38,396 bases of DNA from Alcaligenaceae bacterium (lineage in GTDB: Bacteria; Pseudomonadota; Gammaproteobacteria; Burkholderiales; Burkholderiaceae_B), in the NCBI GenBank assembly GCA_013205565.1, contig JABMMM010000100.1, positions 1-38,396 of the forward strand, read 5' to 3'. Below the pieces are notes generated by a model. It was not told the origin of the DNA and made no database searches. It worked only from the letters and a program-made list of their open reading frames with translations. Positions 9,300-18,845 of the stretch are shown in pieces (position 1 is the first letter of the stretch; every line of letters starts with the position of its first letter). The translations under genes and the position numbers were made by a program.

Positions 9300-10189
9300 G
9301 CGCAGTGTCACAAACTAGCCCCCTCTATATTCCAACGCTGGCGATCGTTGGTGTGGGTTTAATTGGCGGATCCTTTGCAGCAGCGTTGCGCCAAGCAGGC
9401 TGCGTAGGGCGTGTGTTGGGTGCCGGACGCAGGCCCCAAACCTTGCAAGAGGCCGTGCGCTTAGGCTTGATTGACGAAGCGGTCAGCCTTGAAGAGGCCG
9501 CGCAGCGAGCAGATTTTATTTTTGTCGCAGCCCCCGTGGGGGCGTTTGCTGCAATTTTTGCAGGGTTAAAGCCCACGCTGAATCCTAGGGCTGTGATTAC
9601 CGACGGCGGTAGCACCAAGCAAAACGTCATCAACGATGCCCGCGCGGGCTTACAAGACTGCCTTGCCCAGTTCGTGCCTAGCCATCCGATGGCAGGTTCG
9701 CACGAAACCGGGCCGCAAGCGGCCGATGCCAACTTGTATCAGGGCAAACGTGTCGTACTCACGCCTTTGGTTGAAAATCACCCTCAAGATATTGAGCGTG
9801 TGCAGGCTGCCTGGCGGGCGTGTGGCGCAAATTTAGTGACGCTTGACCCGGCCCAACACGATGCTGCGGTGGCTGCGATTAGTCATCTGCCGCATTGGGT
9901 GGCGGCGTTGTATATGCAGCATCTGACACAAAGCGATGACGCTGCGCTTAAGCTTGAACTTGCGGGGTCTGGCTTTCGAGATTTCACACGCGTGGCGCAG
10001 GGGTCACCCGAAATGTGGCGCGATATTTTTGAGGCCAATCGCCAGGCCATGCAAACCGAGATCGCGACCTTTCGAAAAGTACTTGAACGCGCCGAGCATG
10101 CCCTAAACGCAGGCGACTACGCCTATCTGCAAGACATGCTCGAGGTGGCTTCGCAAGCGCGCCGCGACTGGGTAGGTAAGCAATCGTGA
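9296..10189 (+). CDS. tyrA: Prephenate dehydrogenase (TyrA, cyclohexadienyl type)
   Basis: TyrA oxidatively decarboxylates prephenate (or arogenate) towards tyrosine. The 297-residue protein begins with a Rossmann domain ([15 protein letters not shown], residues about 18-32). It then has the VAAPVGAF segment, the [10 protein letters not shown] loop, the active-site motif [12 protein letters not shown] (about 129-140) and the [10 protein letters not shown] helix. It has no fused chorismate mutase or ACT domain. In pseudomonads the homologous gene is fused to aroA; here they are separate but overlap by GTGA. The start is GTG at 9296, which itself overlaps the hisC stop by four bases. Cofactor (NAD or NADP) and substrate preference cannot be read safely from the sequence. 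Confidence 0.94.
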   Translation: MSAVSQTSPLYIPTLAIVGVGLIGGSFAAALRQAGCVGRVLGAGRRPQTLQEAVRLGLIDEAVSLEEAAQRADFIFVAAPVGAFAAIFAGLKPTLNPRAVITDGGSTKQNVINDARAGLQDCLAQFVPSHPMAGSHETGPQAADANLYQGKRVVLTPLVENHPQDIERVQAAWRACGANLVTLDPAQHDAAVAAISHLPHWVAALYMQHLTQSDDAALKLELAGSGFRDFTRVAQGSPEMWRDIFEANRQAMQTEIATFRKVLERAEHALNAGDYAYLQDMLEVASQARRDWVGKQS

Positions 10190-11502
10190 GTGGTGCTGCG
10201 TTTCTTGATCTGCCGCGCGTCAAATACGTTCGGGGCGAGGTCGCGTTGCCTGGCTCAAAAAGTATTTCAAACCGCGTACTGCTCTTGGCGGCCTTGGCGC
10301 AGGGTTCGACGCGCATTGACGGTTTGCTAGCGTCAGACGATACGACGGTGATGCTCAACGCGTTGCAGCAACTCGGGGTGCAGGTCACACGTCATGCTGC
10401 CGATTCAGTCACGGTGCAAGGTGTGTCGCGGTTTGCAGTGGGCAAGGCTGACTTGTTTATGGGAAACGCTGGTACGGCGATTCGCCCGTTGACGGCGGTG
10501 TTGGCGCTGATGGGTGGGCACTATGGGCTCTCGGGCGTGCCGCGCATGCACGAGCGCCCGATCGGGGATTTAGTCGATGGCTTGCGCGACTGGGGGGCGA
10601 ACGTCACCTACGCGGGCCAAGACGGTTATCCACCGCTTCAGATTGCCCCGCCAGGCGCATTGAGTGAGCGCGTACGCGTGCAGGGCTCAGTATCGAGTCA
10701 GTTTTTGACTGCCGTATTGATGGCGGCGCCCTTGGCTGTGGCGCGCTCGGGTCGCCCACTTGTCATTGAGGTGCTGGGCGAACTAATTTCCAAGCCTTAT
10801 ATCGACATTACCTTGAATCTGATGGAGCGTTTTGGGGTGCAGGTTGAACGCGTAGGCTGGCAGCAGTTTATTGTGCCAGCGGATGCGGCGTATCAATCGC
10901 CCGGTCAGATTTTTGTCGAGGGCGATGCCTCGTCAGCCTCTTATTTTTTAGCGATGGGGGCCTTGGGCTTAGGGCCACTACGCGTGTTGGGCGTGGGGCA
11001 AGACAGTATCCAGGGCGACGTGGCGTTTGCCGATACGGTGCAAGCCATGGGCGCGCGCGTCAGGCGCGAGGCTGCCTCAATCGAGGTGTCGGGGGTCGAC
11101 TTAGCTAAGGGTGAGCGCCTCAAGGCCTTTGACACCGACTTTAATTTGATTCCAGATGCGGCGATGACTGCAGCGATGTTGGCGCTATTCGCCGATGGCC
11201 CGTGTACCTTGCGCAATATCGGCAGCTGGCGTGTCAAAGAAACAGATCGAATCGCCGCCATGCAAACCGAATTGCAAAAGCTGGGGGCGCAAGTGCAAAG
11301 CGGCGCTGATTGGTTGCGGGTGACACCGCTCGAGGCGGGTCAATGGCGCGACGCTTCAATTGACACCTACGATGATCATCGCATGGCGATGTGTTTTTCT
11401 CTTGCGGCCTTTGGACAGGCAAGCGTGCGCATCATGGATCCGGGTTGCGTCAGCAAGACGTTTCCAACTTATTTTTCGGTCTTTACAAAGTTATTACATT
11501 GA
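10186..11502 (+). CDS. aroA: 3-phosphoshikimate 1-carboxyvinyltransferase (EPSP synthase)
   Basis: AroA joins shikimate-3-phosphate and phosphoenolpyruvate to form EPSP, the sixth step of the shikimate pathway. The 438-residue protein has the N-terminal [18 protein letters not shown] signature (about 21-38), the PEP-binding [12 protein letters not shown] (about 90-101), the SSQFLTA loop and the C-terminal ETDRIAAM and [15 protein letters not shown] motifs. The glyphosate-site glycine and the Thr and Pro of the TAxRP motif are present, as in class I enzymes; Ile replaces the usual Met. The start is GTG at 10186, overlapping the tyrA stop (GTGA). cmk follows immediately. Confidence 0.97.
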   Translation: MSGAAFLDLPRVKYVRGEVALPGSKSISNRVLLLAALAQGSTRIDGLLASDDTTVMLNALQQLGVQVTRHAADSVTVQGVSRFAVGKADLFMGNAGTAIRPLTAVLALMGGHYGLSGVPRMHERPIGDLVDGLRDWGANVTYAGQDGYPPLQIAPPGALSERVRVQGSVSSQFLTAVLMAAPLAVARSGRPLVIEVLGELISKPYIDITLNLMERFGVQVERVGWQQFIVPADAAYQSPGQIFVEGDASSASYFLAMGALGLGPLRVLGVGQDSIQGDVAFADTVQAMGARVRREAASIEVSGVDLAKGERLKAFDTDFNLIPDAAMTAAMLALFADGPCTLRNIGSWRVKETDRIAAMQTELQKLGAQVQSGADWLRVTPLEAGQWRDASIDTYDDHRMAMCFSLAAFGQASVRIMDPGCVSKTFPTYFSVFTKLLH

Positions 11503-11516
11503 ATGCTCCTAGCCTG

Positions 11517-12194
11517 ATGCTCAGCCCCGTGATTGCGATTGATGGCCCGACGGCGTCAGGCAAAGGTACGGTCGCACATGGGGTGGCCGCGGCCTTGGGG
11601 TGGGGCGTACTTGATAGCGGGGCCCTGTATCGGTTGACCGCCTTGTCGGTGTTGCAACAGGCGATTGATCCCGAAGACTCGCAAGCGGTCGCGCGGGCAG
11701 GGCAGCAACTCGAGGTGAGCTTTCATCCTCAGGGTGTGACGCTGTTTGGTCGCGAGGTCTCTGAGGTGATCCGGCAAGAGCAGGTGGGCAATTTGGCCTC
11801 GCGTTTGGCGCCTAATCCAGCTCTGCGACAGGCTTTGCTTGAGCGGCAACGAGCGTTTAGACGGGCGCCTGGACTGGTGGCCGATGGGCGCGATATGGGG
11901 ACGATCGTTTTTAAAGATGCCTCGTTAAAGATATTTTTAGTCGCTGACGCGCGGGCACGTGCCGAACGGCGCTGTAAGCAGTTGATCGAAAAGGGAATTT
12001 CTGCTAATCTAGAAGACCTTGTCGCTGATATGCGCGAGCGTGACGCACGTGATATTGAACGTGCGGTTGCGCCGCTTGTACCTGCACCAGACGCACACGT
12101 GCTTGATTCGTCGCAACTGACAATCGAGCAAACGGTGCAAAACGTCCTTGACCTGTGGTCAAGGGTTCTACCCACCCCACCCGCAAAGGTGTAG
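11517..12194 (+). CDS. cmk: Cytidylate kinase
   Basis: Cmk phosphorylates CMP and dCMP with ATP, recycling nucleotides for RNA, DNA and phospholipid/CDP-sugar pools. The protein is 225 residues (E. coli 227). It has the P-loop [15 protein letters not shown] at its start, [11 protein letters not shown] for nucleoside binding, [12 protein letters not shown] near the middle and the lid residues RARAERR. I chose the ATG at 11517; a TTG at 11499 is in frame but overlaps the aroA end. Neither has a clear ribosome site, so translation may depend on coupling to aroA, whose stop is 14 bases upstream. cmk-rpsA linkage is conserved across proteobacteria. Confidence 0.95.
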   Translation: MLSPVIAIDGPTASGKGTVAHGVAAALGWGVLDSGALYRLTALSVLQQAIDPEDSQAVARAGQQLEVSFHPQGVTLFGREVSEVIRQEQVGNLASRLAPNPALRQALLERQRAFRRAPGLVADGRDMGTIVFKDASLKIFLVADARARAERRCKQLIEKGISANLEDLVADMRERDARDIERAVAPLVPAPDAHVLDSSQLTIEQTVQNVLDLWSRVLPTPPAKV

Positions 12195-12287
12195 GGGCCG
12201 TTAGCCAGGCAAACTTTGCCCACTGACAGCCACTGCGGTCTTGACGGCGTGTTACCCGGCTCCCAAGGCCACCTGGATCTCCTTCAC

Positions 12288-14000
12288 ATGTCAACTCAAC
12301 AACTCTCAACCGATGCAGGCGAAAGCTTTGCAGCGATGTTTGCAGCAAGTATCGAAAAGCAGGATATGAAGTCCGGCGAGGTTATCTCTGCCGAAGTCGT
12401 GCGTATTGACCATAATTTTGTCGTGGTAAACGCCGGCCTGAAGTCTGAGGCACTGATTCCTCTTGAAGAATTCTTAAACGATCAGGGCGAGCTCGAAGTC
12501 AAACCTGGCGATTTTGTCTCTGTCGCAATTGATTCGCTCGAAAACGGCTACGGTGACACCGTGCTGTCTCGTGATCGCGCCAAGCGCCTGTCGGCCTGGC
12601 TCTCACTCGAAAAATCGCTCGAGAAAAACGAACTGGTTACCGGCACGATTACCGGTAAAGTCAAAGGCGGTCTGACCGTGATGACCGCAGGCATTCGTGC
12701 CTTCTTGCCAGGCTCGCTGGTTGATCTGCGTCCTGTAAAAGACACGACGCCGTTCGAAGGCAAGACCATGGAATTCAAGGTCATCAAGCTCGATCGCAAG
12801 CGTAACAACGTGGTGGTGTCGCGTCGTGCTGTGCTCGAAGCCAGCATGGGCGAAGATCGCCAAAAACTGCTCGAAAACCTGCAAGAAGGTTCGATCGTTA
12901 AGGGCGTGGTTAAAAACATCACCGACTACGGCGCGTTCGTGGATCTGGGCGGTATCGATGGTCTGTTGCACATCACTGACATGGCCTGGCGTCGTGTGCG
13001 TCATCCCTCTGAAGTCTTGGCCGTTGGTCAAGAAGTCGAAGCAAAAGTTCTTAAGTTTGATCAAGAAAAAAGCCGTGTGTCACTGGGCGTCAAGCAGCTT
13101 GGCGAAGATCCATGGGTGGGTCTCGCACGCCGTTACCCACAGCACACACGTCTGTTCGGTAAAGTCACTAACCTCACCGACTACGGTTCATTCGTTGAAG
13201 TCGAAGCCGGCATTGAAGGCTTGGTACACGTTTCTGAAATGGATTGGACCAACAAAAACGTTGATCCACGCAAGGTTGTGACCTTGGGCGAAGAAGTCGA
13301 AGTCATGGTTCTTGAAATCGACGAAGACCGTCGCCGTATTTCGTTGGGTATGAAGCAATGCCGTCAAAACCCCTGGGAAGAGTTCGCCTCTAACTTTAAG
13401 CGTGGCGATAAAGTGTCAGGCGCGATCAAGTCCATTACTGACTTTGGCGTGTTTGTTGGCTTGCCAGGCGGTATCGATGGTTTGGTGCATTTGTCTGATT
13501 TGTCATGGACTGAAACCGGTGAAGAAGCGGTTCGACACTTCAAAAAAGGCGACGAGCTCCATGCAACCGTGTTGGGGATCGATACCGACAAAGAGCGTAT
13601 TTCGCTTGGCGTCAAGCAGCTTGAAGGCGATCCGTTCAATAACTTCGTGTCAACCTACGATAAAGGCGCTGTGGTACCTGGCACCGTTAAGTCAGTTGAA
13701 GCGAAGGGCGCTATCGTGACGCTGTCGCTTGAGGTCGAAGGCTATCTGCGTGCGTCTGAAATTTCAGCAGGCCGCGTTGAAGACGCAACCACTGCAATTA
13801 AGGCTGGCGATAACATCGAAGCAATGATCATCAACGTCGATCGCAAGACACGTCAGATTCAGTTGTCGATCAAAGCGCGCGATACAGCAGACACTGCAGA
13901 ATCGATGCAGCGTATTTCTGAATCGAGTGCGTCGTCGGGCACAACCAATTTGGGCGCGTTGCTCAAGGCCAAGCTCGACCAGGCTCGCGACACTGAATAA
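12288..14000 (+). CDS. rpsA: 30S ribosomal protein S1
   Basis: S1 binds mRNA leaders and unfolds them so that the 30S subunit can start translation. The 570-residue protein carries six S1 (OB-fold) repeats. The first two are divergent and bind the ribosome; the later ones show repeated [33 protein letters not shown] and [17 protein letters not shown] cores, each followed by RISLGxKQ. I chose the ATG at 12288 because family similarity ([10 protein letters not shown]) begins there; an in-frame upstream start at 12216 adds an unrelated 24 residues. No normal Shine-Dalgarno is visible, which fits the known weak-SD, self-repressed rpsA translation in E. coli. ihfB begins 5 bases after the stop. 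Confidence 0.97.
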   Translation: MSTQQLSTDAGESFAAMFAASIEKQDMKSGEVISAEVVRIDHNFVVVNAGLKSEALIPLEEFLNDQGELEVKPGDFVSVAIDSLENGYGDTVLSRDRAKRLSAWLSLEKSLEKNELVTGTITGKVKGGLTVMTAGIRAFLPGSLVDLRPVKDTTPFEGKTMEFKVIKLDRKRNNVVVSRRAVLEASMGEDRQKLLENLQEGSIVKGVVKNITDYGAFVDLGGIDGLLHITDMAWRRVRHPSEVLAVGQEVEAKVLKFDQEKSRVSLGVKQLGEDPWVGLARRYPQHTRLFGKVTNLTDYGSFVEVEAGIEGLVHVSEMDWTNKNVDPRKVVTLGEEVEVMVLEIDEDRRRISLGMKQCRQNPWEEFASNFKRGDKVSGAIKSITDFGVFVGLPGGIDGLVHLSDLSWTETGEEAVRHFKKGDELHATVLGIDTDKERISLGVKQLEGDPFNNFVSTYDKGAVVPGTVKSVEAKGAIVTLSLEVEGYLRASEISAGRVEDATTAIKAGDNIEAMIINVDRKTRQIQLSIKARDTADTAESMQRISESSASSGTTNLGALLKAKLDQARDTE

Positions 14001-14005
14001 CGCCA

Positions 14006-14329
14006 GTGACTAAGTCTGAACTCATCGCTGCGCTGGCGGCCCGCTACACACAGCTGGCCGTCCGTGACACCGATTACGCTGTAAAAACGGTACTTGATGC
14101 CATGACCGAGGCTTTAGCCGAAGGTCAACGTATCGAAATCCGTGGTTTCGGCAGTTTTTCGTTGTCTGAGCGCGCACCACGTGTGGGGCGCAACCCCAAG
14201 TCGGGCGAACAAGTGTTGGTGCCTGGTAAACAGGTGCCGCACTTCAAGGCCGGCAAAGAGCTGCGCGAACGTGTCGACTTGAATGGCAGTGCACCTAGCA
14301 CCGATCCAACAGGCAAGACAGATCATTGA
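14006..14329 (+). CDS. ihfB: Integration host factor subunit beta
   Basis: IHF-beta pairs with IHF-alpha to bend DNA sharply at specific sites in promoters, replication origins and recombination sites. The 107-residue protein has the HU/IHF fold: [11 protein letters not shown], the [25 protein letters not shown] beta-arm with the intercalating proline (NPKSGE) and the [14 protein letters not shown] helix. The GTG start at 14006 follows the rpsA stop by 5 bases, the usual linkage. A short acidic/polar tail (about 12 residues) extends past the core. A strong terminator directly after it closes the supraoperon. Confidence 0.95.
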   Translation: MTKSELIAALAARYTQLAVRDTDYAVKTVLDAMTEALAEGQRIEIRGFGSFSLSERAPRVGRNPKSGEQVLVPGKQVPHFKAGKELRERVDLNGSAPSTDPTGKTDH

Positions 14330-14337
14330 TTTAATAG

Positions 14338-14363
14338 AAAAACCGCCAAAAGGCGGTTTTTTT
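14338..14363 (+). terminator. Terminator of the gyrA/serC-ihfB cluster
   Basis: An AAACCGCC / GGCGGTTT stem with a 4-A loop (14340-14358) is followed by a run of T to 14363. It sits 10 bases after the ihfB stop and separates the supraoperon from lapA. Confidence 0.93.
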
Positions 14364-14419
14364 ATGCGCCAAAACGGCAGGACGCTTACAATGAGCTTTT
14401 GCACTTTGGAGCATCAGCC

Positions 14420-14737
14420 ATGCGTTACCTTGTCTGGGCTTTGCGCTTACTAGTCTTTGTCGCTGTTTTAATGTTTGCCTTAAAAAACACCGACCCTGTA
14501 GGCGTCACATTTTATGGCACGTGGGCGGTCCAAAGTGTGCCACTCATTGTGGTGATGCTTTCGACTTTTGTGCTGGGCACAGTGTTTGGGCTCTTGTTAA
14601 CGGTGCCTGGCTCGGTTCGTCGCCGCCGCGAAGCCGCACGACTAAAGAAAGAACTCGAACGTATTCAGGCAGCCGTCAATCCGCCAGGTGCCTCGCCGCT
14701 TTCGCCTGACGCCTTGGTTCCTTTGTCGCCGATTTGA
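14420..14737 (+). CDS. lapA: Lipopolysaccharide assembly protein A
   Basis: LapA is a small inner-membrane protein that works with LapB to control LPS synthesis and the LpxC-degrading FtsH protease. The 105-residue protein has two membrane helices (about 3-22 and 39-63) separated by the family motif NTDPVGVTFYG. A cytoplasmic basic stretch (RRRREAARLKKELERIQ) follows, likely a short coiled coil, and the tail is proline-rich. The ATG at 14420 has GGAG 8 bases upstream; a TTG at 14399 is in frame but poorly placed. lapB follows after 72 bases. Confidence 0.9.
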   Translation: MRYLVWALRLLVFVAVLMFALKNTDPVGVTFYGTWAVQSVPLIVVMLSTFVLGTVFGLLLTVPGSVRRRREAARLKKELERIQAAVNPPGASPLSPDALVPLSPI

Positions 14738-14809
14738 GTGACTCCGTGGCTTTTTACAAAACGTTGTCGTTGGCCCCGGGCCCTTATTCTTTGATTTTAG
14801 GAAGCTCGC

Positions 14810-16029
14810 GTGGATTTTGAGTCTTGGTGGCTGATTTTTGTGCCTTTGTTGTTCGCGTTAGGGTGGCTGGCGGCGCGTTTTGATATTCGGCAAATTTTGT
14901 CCGAAACGCGTAACCTGCCCGATTCTTATTTTCGCGGCCTAAATTTTTTGCTCAACGAAGAGCCCGATCGTGCGATCGACGCGTTTGTTGAGGTTACTAA
15001 GCTTGATCCTGAAACAACCGAGCTTCACTTTGCGTTAGGCAGCCTGTTTCGGCGGCGAGGCGAAATGGAGCGCGCGATTCGCGTGCATCAAAGCTTGTTG
15101 TCGCGCGCTGATTTGCCCGTCAGTCAGCGCGAGCACGCACAGCATGAACTGGCGCAAGACTATCTGAAAGCGGGCATGCTCGATCGCGCCGAAGAAGCCT
15201 TTACCGTCCTGAAAGAAACCAGTTTTGGCCTGGCTGCGTTACGCGCGTTGATCCGAATTTATGAGTCTGAACATGACTGGACGCGTGCGATTCAAGCGGT
15301 GCAAAGCTTGCGCAAGCTGGTTGACGAGCCCGTGCCGCAGTTGGTGCATTATTACTGCGAGCAGGCGCAGGCCGCGCTAGCCGCTAAGCCGCCCGAGGTC
15401 GCGCAGGCGCAAGAGGCCTTAAAGTTGGCAGAACGCGCAGCGCAGGCCGCTCAGACAGGCTCTGGCTCTGCTGCGAGCGTTCGTGTGGCTTTGATCCACG
15501 CGTCAATAGCGGGCTCTGCGCAGCAAACGCTGGTGCAACGTGCGTGTTTTCAAAAAGTGCTCGAACAGGCCCCCGAGTTTGCTGGCTTGGTTGCCGAGGA
15601 GTTGTTGCAAAACTTTGCCTTGACTCGAGAGTCGGCTGTTGGTCTTGCATTGCTGCAGGAGCATCACAACCGCTTTGCCTCTCTTGATTTGTTTAACGTG
15701 TGTTTCGTGCGTTGCGTGCCCAGGAGGGCGTTGACGAGGCTTGGGGGTTTGCGCGCCAAGCCCTTCAAGCGCATCCTTCGCTGCTGGGGCTCGATCGCTT
15801 GCTTGAGGCCGAACTGGCGCACGCGGCTGAACAGCAAACACCTCTTGAAAGTCCGATTCCTGGCGCAGATTTGACCTTGTTAAGACGTCTGATTCACCAG
15901 CATAGTCAGCGACTGGATCGCTATGTTTGCCGGAGTTGTGGTTTTCAGGCGCGCCGCTATTATTGGCAGTGCCCCGGTTGCAACGCGTGGGAAACCTATA
16001 AACCACGTCGTATGGAAGAACTTGAATGA
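14810..16029 (+). pseudogene. lapB: Lipopolysaccharide assembly protein B, split by a 2-bp insertion
   Basis: LapB (YciM) is a membrane-anchored TPR protein that delivers LpxC to FtsH and couples LPS synthesis to export. The first frame (GTG 14810, with AGGAAG upstream) encodes the membrane anchor (about 5-22) and TPR region to residue 297. It then meets GTGTGT at 15698-15703 and runs out of frame to a stop at 15874. Removing one GT restores the frame into the rest of the family (RALRAQEGVDEAWG...) and the C-terminal rubredoxin-like metal knuckle CRSCGF...YWQCPGC, ending at 16029. The restored protein would be about 405 residues (E. coli 389). The zinc knuckle is required for function in E. 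coli, so as written the gene should be inactive. A sequencing or assembly error is at least as likely as a true mutation. The end overlaps hldA by 4 bp. Confidence 0.88.
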
Positions 16030-16955
16030 ATACATTCCCTAAAGAGGCTGCCGCTCGCGCCCGTGTTTTGGTGGTGGGTGATGTGATGCTGGACCGTTAT
16101 TGGTTTGGTGAGGTTGAGCGAATCTCGCCTGAGGCGCCTGTACCCGTGGTACACGTTGTGCGTCGCGAAGATCGCCTGGGGGGCGCCGCCAATGTGGCAC
16201 GCAACGCCGTGGCTTTGGGTGCGCAAGTCACTTTGGTTGGGCTAGTGGGCGCTGATGAGGCAGCCAGGCGGGTGCACGAATTGCTGGTCCAAGCCGGTGT
16301 GCAGGCCCATTTGATTGCTGATGCGGCGCATCCGACAACGCTTAAGATGCGTGTAATGGGTCGTCAACAACAATTATTACGTATCGACTTTGAAGAAAAA
16401 CCGACGCCCGCCTTGCTTGACGCGTTGCATGAGCGAGTGGCACCGCTGTTCGCCGCACACGATGTCGTGGTCTTTTCAGACTATGCTAAAGGTGCCTTGG
16501 CGCACGTTGAGGCGTTGATTACGCTGGCGCGTCAGCATCGTATTGCGGTGTTGGTCGACCCCAAGGGCAGCGATTACCAACGGTATCGTGGCGCGACCCT
16601 TGTGACACCCAATCGCGGCGAGATGCAACAAGCGGTTGGGCATTGGACCAGTGAGGCCGATTTAGCCGAGCGCGCGCAGGGGTTGCGCGATCAGCTCGAG
16701 CTCGAGGCTTTGCTAGTGACACGTTCAGAGCAGGGCATGACGCTTTTTACTGCTAACGGGCGTGACCACGTTGAGGCACAGGCGCACGAAGTGTTTGATG
16801 TTTCGGGCGCTGGCGACACTGTGTTGGCAACCTTGGCGGTCATGCGCGCGGTAGGGGTTGACTGGCCAGAGGCCATGCGTTGGGCCAATCGCGCGGGCGG
16901 CATTGTGGTGGGTAAACTAGGAACCTCTATCGTAACGGCCGGAGAACTCGCATGA
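16026..16955 (+). CDS. hldA: D-glycero-beta-D-manno-heptose-7-phosphate kinase
   Basis: HldA phosphorylates heptose-7-phosphate at C1 on the way to ADP-heptose, the inner-core LPS sugar. The 309-residue protein is only the PfkB/ribokinase domain: [27 protein letters not shown] at the start (an extended family hallmark), [11 protein letters not shown] (about 50-60), [11 protein letters not shown] and the catalytic [15 protein letters not shown] anion hole near 258-272. The C-terminal adenylyltransferase half of E. coli HldE is absent, so a separate hldC must exist elsewhere. It overlaps lapB (ATGA) and hldD (ATGA), so it is translationally coupled on both sides. Confidence 0.94.
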   Translation: MNTFPKEAAARARVLVVGDVMLDRYWFGEVERISPEAPVPVVHVVRREDRLGGAANVARNAVALGAQVTLVGLVGADEAARRVHELLVQAGVQAHLIADAAHPTTLKMRVMGRQQQLLRIDFEEKPTPALLDALHERVAPLFAAHDVVVFSDYAKGALAHVEALITLARQHRIAVLVDPKGSDYQRYRGATLVTPNRGEMQQAVGHWTSEADLAERAQGLRDQLELEALLVTRSEQGMTLFTANGRDHVEAQAHEVFDVSGAGDTVLATLAVMRAVGVDWPEAMRWANRAGGIVVGKLGTSIVTAGELA

Positions 16956-17953
16956 TTGTAGTGACTGGAGCCGCTGGTTTTATTGGCAGCAATATCATTC
17001 GCGGCTTAAACCGTCGGGGTCTGACCAATATTTTGGCGGTTGATGATCTCACCGATGGCGATAAGTTTGTGAACCTGGTTGAGGGCAAAATCGCCGACTA
17101 CATGCACAAAGATGATTTTCGGCGCGGCGTGGTGACTGGCTGTTTGCCTAGCCTACGCGCGGTTTTTCACCAGGGGGCCTGCTCGGATACGACCGAGCGA
17201 GACGGGCACTTTATGATGGACAATAATTATCGTGTCACCCTTGAAATATTTGACTATTGTCAGGCGCATAAAATTCCCTTGATATATGCGTCCTCAGCCG
17301 CCGTCTATGGGGCGGGCCCGCACTACGGCGAAGCGCTTGAAAACGAAAAGCCGCTTAATGTGTATGGCTACTCAAAGTTTTTATTTGATCAGGTGCTGCG
17401 CGCGCGAATGGCGTCTTTAACCTCTCAGGTGGTTGGCTTGCGTTACTTCAACGTGTATGGCCCACAAGAGCAGCATAAAGGGCGCATGGCCTCGGTTGCC
17501 TTTCACAACATGAATCAGTTTTTCGACGAAGGCCATGTGCGCCTGTTCGGCGGCTGGGATGGTTATGCTGATGGCGGACAGTTGCGCGACTTTATCTCTG
17601 TGCACGATGTGGTCGCAGTCAATTTACATTTTTTGGATCACCCTGAAGTGTCAGGTATCTTTAATTGTGGCTCGGGACGCGCGCAACCGTTCAATGATGT
17701 GGCCAGCACGGTGGTGAACACGCTGCGCGCACTAAGCGGGCAGACACCAATGGCACTTGCTGACCTTGTCAAGCACGGTTCACTGCGTTATGTGGCGTTT
17801 CCTGAAGATTTGAAGGGGCGTTATCAAAGCTATACCCAAGCCGATATCTCGGCGCTGCGCGCCACGGGCTTTACTGCGCCGATGCGCGATGTGCAGACGG
17901 GCGTTGCCGAATACGTTCGCGGCTTGCACGCGTCAAGTGCTTTGGTCAAGTAA
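16952..17953 (+). CDS. hldD: ADP-L-glycero-D-manno-heptose-6-epimerase
   Basis: HldD epimerises ADP-D-glycero-heptose to the L-glycero form, the donor used by LPS heptosyltransferases. The 333-residue extended SDR begins with the NAD(P)-binding [11 protein letters not shown] (about 4-14). It has the family-specific [21 protein letters not shown], the SSAAVYG catalytic serine strand and the YGYSKFLFD catalytic Tyr-Lys pair (about 139-147). [16 protein letters not shown] follows, a substrate-pocket signature. It is somewhat longer than the E. coli enzyme (310). It overlaps hldA by 4 bp and is the last gene of the LPS module. The 216 bases after it hold a short hairpin (AGTCCC/GGGACT, 18027-18042) without a T run and no gene I recognise. 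Confidence 0.96.
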   Translation: MIVVTGAAGFIGSNIIRGLNRRGLTNILAVDDLTDGDKFVNLVEGKIADYMHKDDFRRGVVTGCLPSLRAVFHQGACSDTTERDGHFMMDNNYRVTLEIFDYCQAHKIPLIYASSAAVYGAGPHYGEALENEKPLNVYGYSKFLFDQVLRARMASLTSQVVGLRYFNVYGPQEQHKGRMASVAFHNMNQFFDEGHVRLFGGWDGYADGGQLRDFISVHDVVAVNLHFLDHPEVSGIFNCGSGRAQPFNDVASTVVNTLRALSGQTPMALADLVKHGSLRYVAFPEDLKGRYQSYTQADISALRATGFTAPMRDVQTGVAEYVRGLHASSALVK

Positions 17954-18169
17954 ATCCTCACGCCAACCTTGGCGTATCCGACGCGTGTTTTTGACCGGTT
18001 CAGCCTGATGAGCAGGGATAGGTTTAAGTCCCTAGGGGGACTACGCTTGGACAACGGGATGCTCGTTTGCACTCTCAGGATGCGCAATCCCTCAAGATAG
18101 CGTGGCGACAGACTTGGCAGCCTAAGGCTCTGGTCTGGTTCGCGTCACCTTTGTTTTTGAGGCAGCGCC

Positions 18170-18724
18170 ATGAACCCTTTTATCGATGCAACCGTTGCAG
18201 TGCCCTTGACGCTTGAGCGTCCCGCACTCATTTCTCTCAAACCAGCCAGACTTCCCCCAGAGTCTGCAAAACGTGCGTCGGCGCGCTGGGCGTTTCCGTT
18301 TATGCCTCAGGGGCGCGATCGTGTAGTGCGGCGCGCCAGTGTGGCGGCGATGCTCGCCGGCATGGGGGTTGGCTTGTCGGCGCACGCGCTCGATTTGAAT
18401 GCTGCCACCGCAGAGCAGCTAAAAACGTTACGGGGTGTGGGCCCACGCACGGCGCAAATTATTGTGCAAGAGCGCAACCGCGCCGGCCGGTTTGAATCGC
18501 TTGAGGACCTGTCTGACCGTGTGCGAGGCATTGGCCCCAAGCGCCTTCAGGCGTTGCAGGCGGCGGGCTTGCGAGTCTCGGGTGAGGGACGAGTGATTAA
18601 CGCGCGCGCCTCAAAAGACGCTTCGTTGGGGGTGCCGGGCGCCGAGGCAGCAGTTTCGCGCGCGCGTGCCCCGGCAGCAGGCGGCGTTGCGACACCAACA
18701 ATTGAGCCAGCGCCAGCGCTTTAG
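18170..18724 (+). CDS. ComEA-like helix-hairpin-helix protein
   Basis: The 184-residue protein has a membrane or signal segment (about 57-75, RASVAAMLAGMGVGLSAHA) followed by a double helix-hairpin-helix domain (about 76-135: LDLNAATAEQLKTLRGVGPRTAQ, FESLEDL, VRGIGPKRLQ). The tail is Ala/Pro-rich. This arrangement matches the ComEA family, which binds incoming DNA in the periplasm during natural transformation. The start is uncertain: the first 55 residues are cytoplasmic-looking and unlike most ComEA, so a later start near the Met at residue 45 (MPQGRDRVVRR) would give a cleaner signal peptide. Many betaproteobacteria carry such short HhH proteins without proof of competence. Confidence 0.8.
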   Translation: MNPFIDATVAVPLTLERPALISLKPARLPPESAKRASARWAFPFMPQGRDRVVRRASVAAMLAGMGVGLSAHALDLNAATAEQLKTLRGVGPRTAQIIVQERNRAGRFESLEDLSDRVRGIGPKRLQALQAAGLRVSGEGRVINARASKDASLGVPGAEAAVSRARAPAAGGVATPTIEPAPAL

Positions 18725-18845
18725 CCTTTGCAGACCGTGCCGTCAGAACGCGGGGGCTAGCCCGGTTGCAGGTCTCCCCCAAACTGCGAGTGATCGTCTT
18801 TGAATCAGGTAGGCCGGTTCGCTGGGGTTTGGTATTATTGAGGAC

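Noticed and set aside
15690-15710. Programmed ribosomal frameshifting in lapB
   Set aside because: There is no slippery heptamer or downstream pseudoknot that I can see, and the change is a 2-base addition in a GT repeat, which is more like slippage or a sequencing error.
15700-16029. A separate zinc-knuckle protein starting at GTG 15700
   Set aside because: It is the C-terminal part of LapB in a shifted frame; it has no ribosome site and its sequence continues the LapB family directly.
18027-18042. A terminator after hldD
   Set aside because: The hairpin AGTCCC/GGGACT is short and is not followed by a T run.
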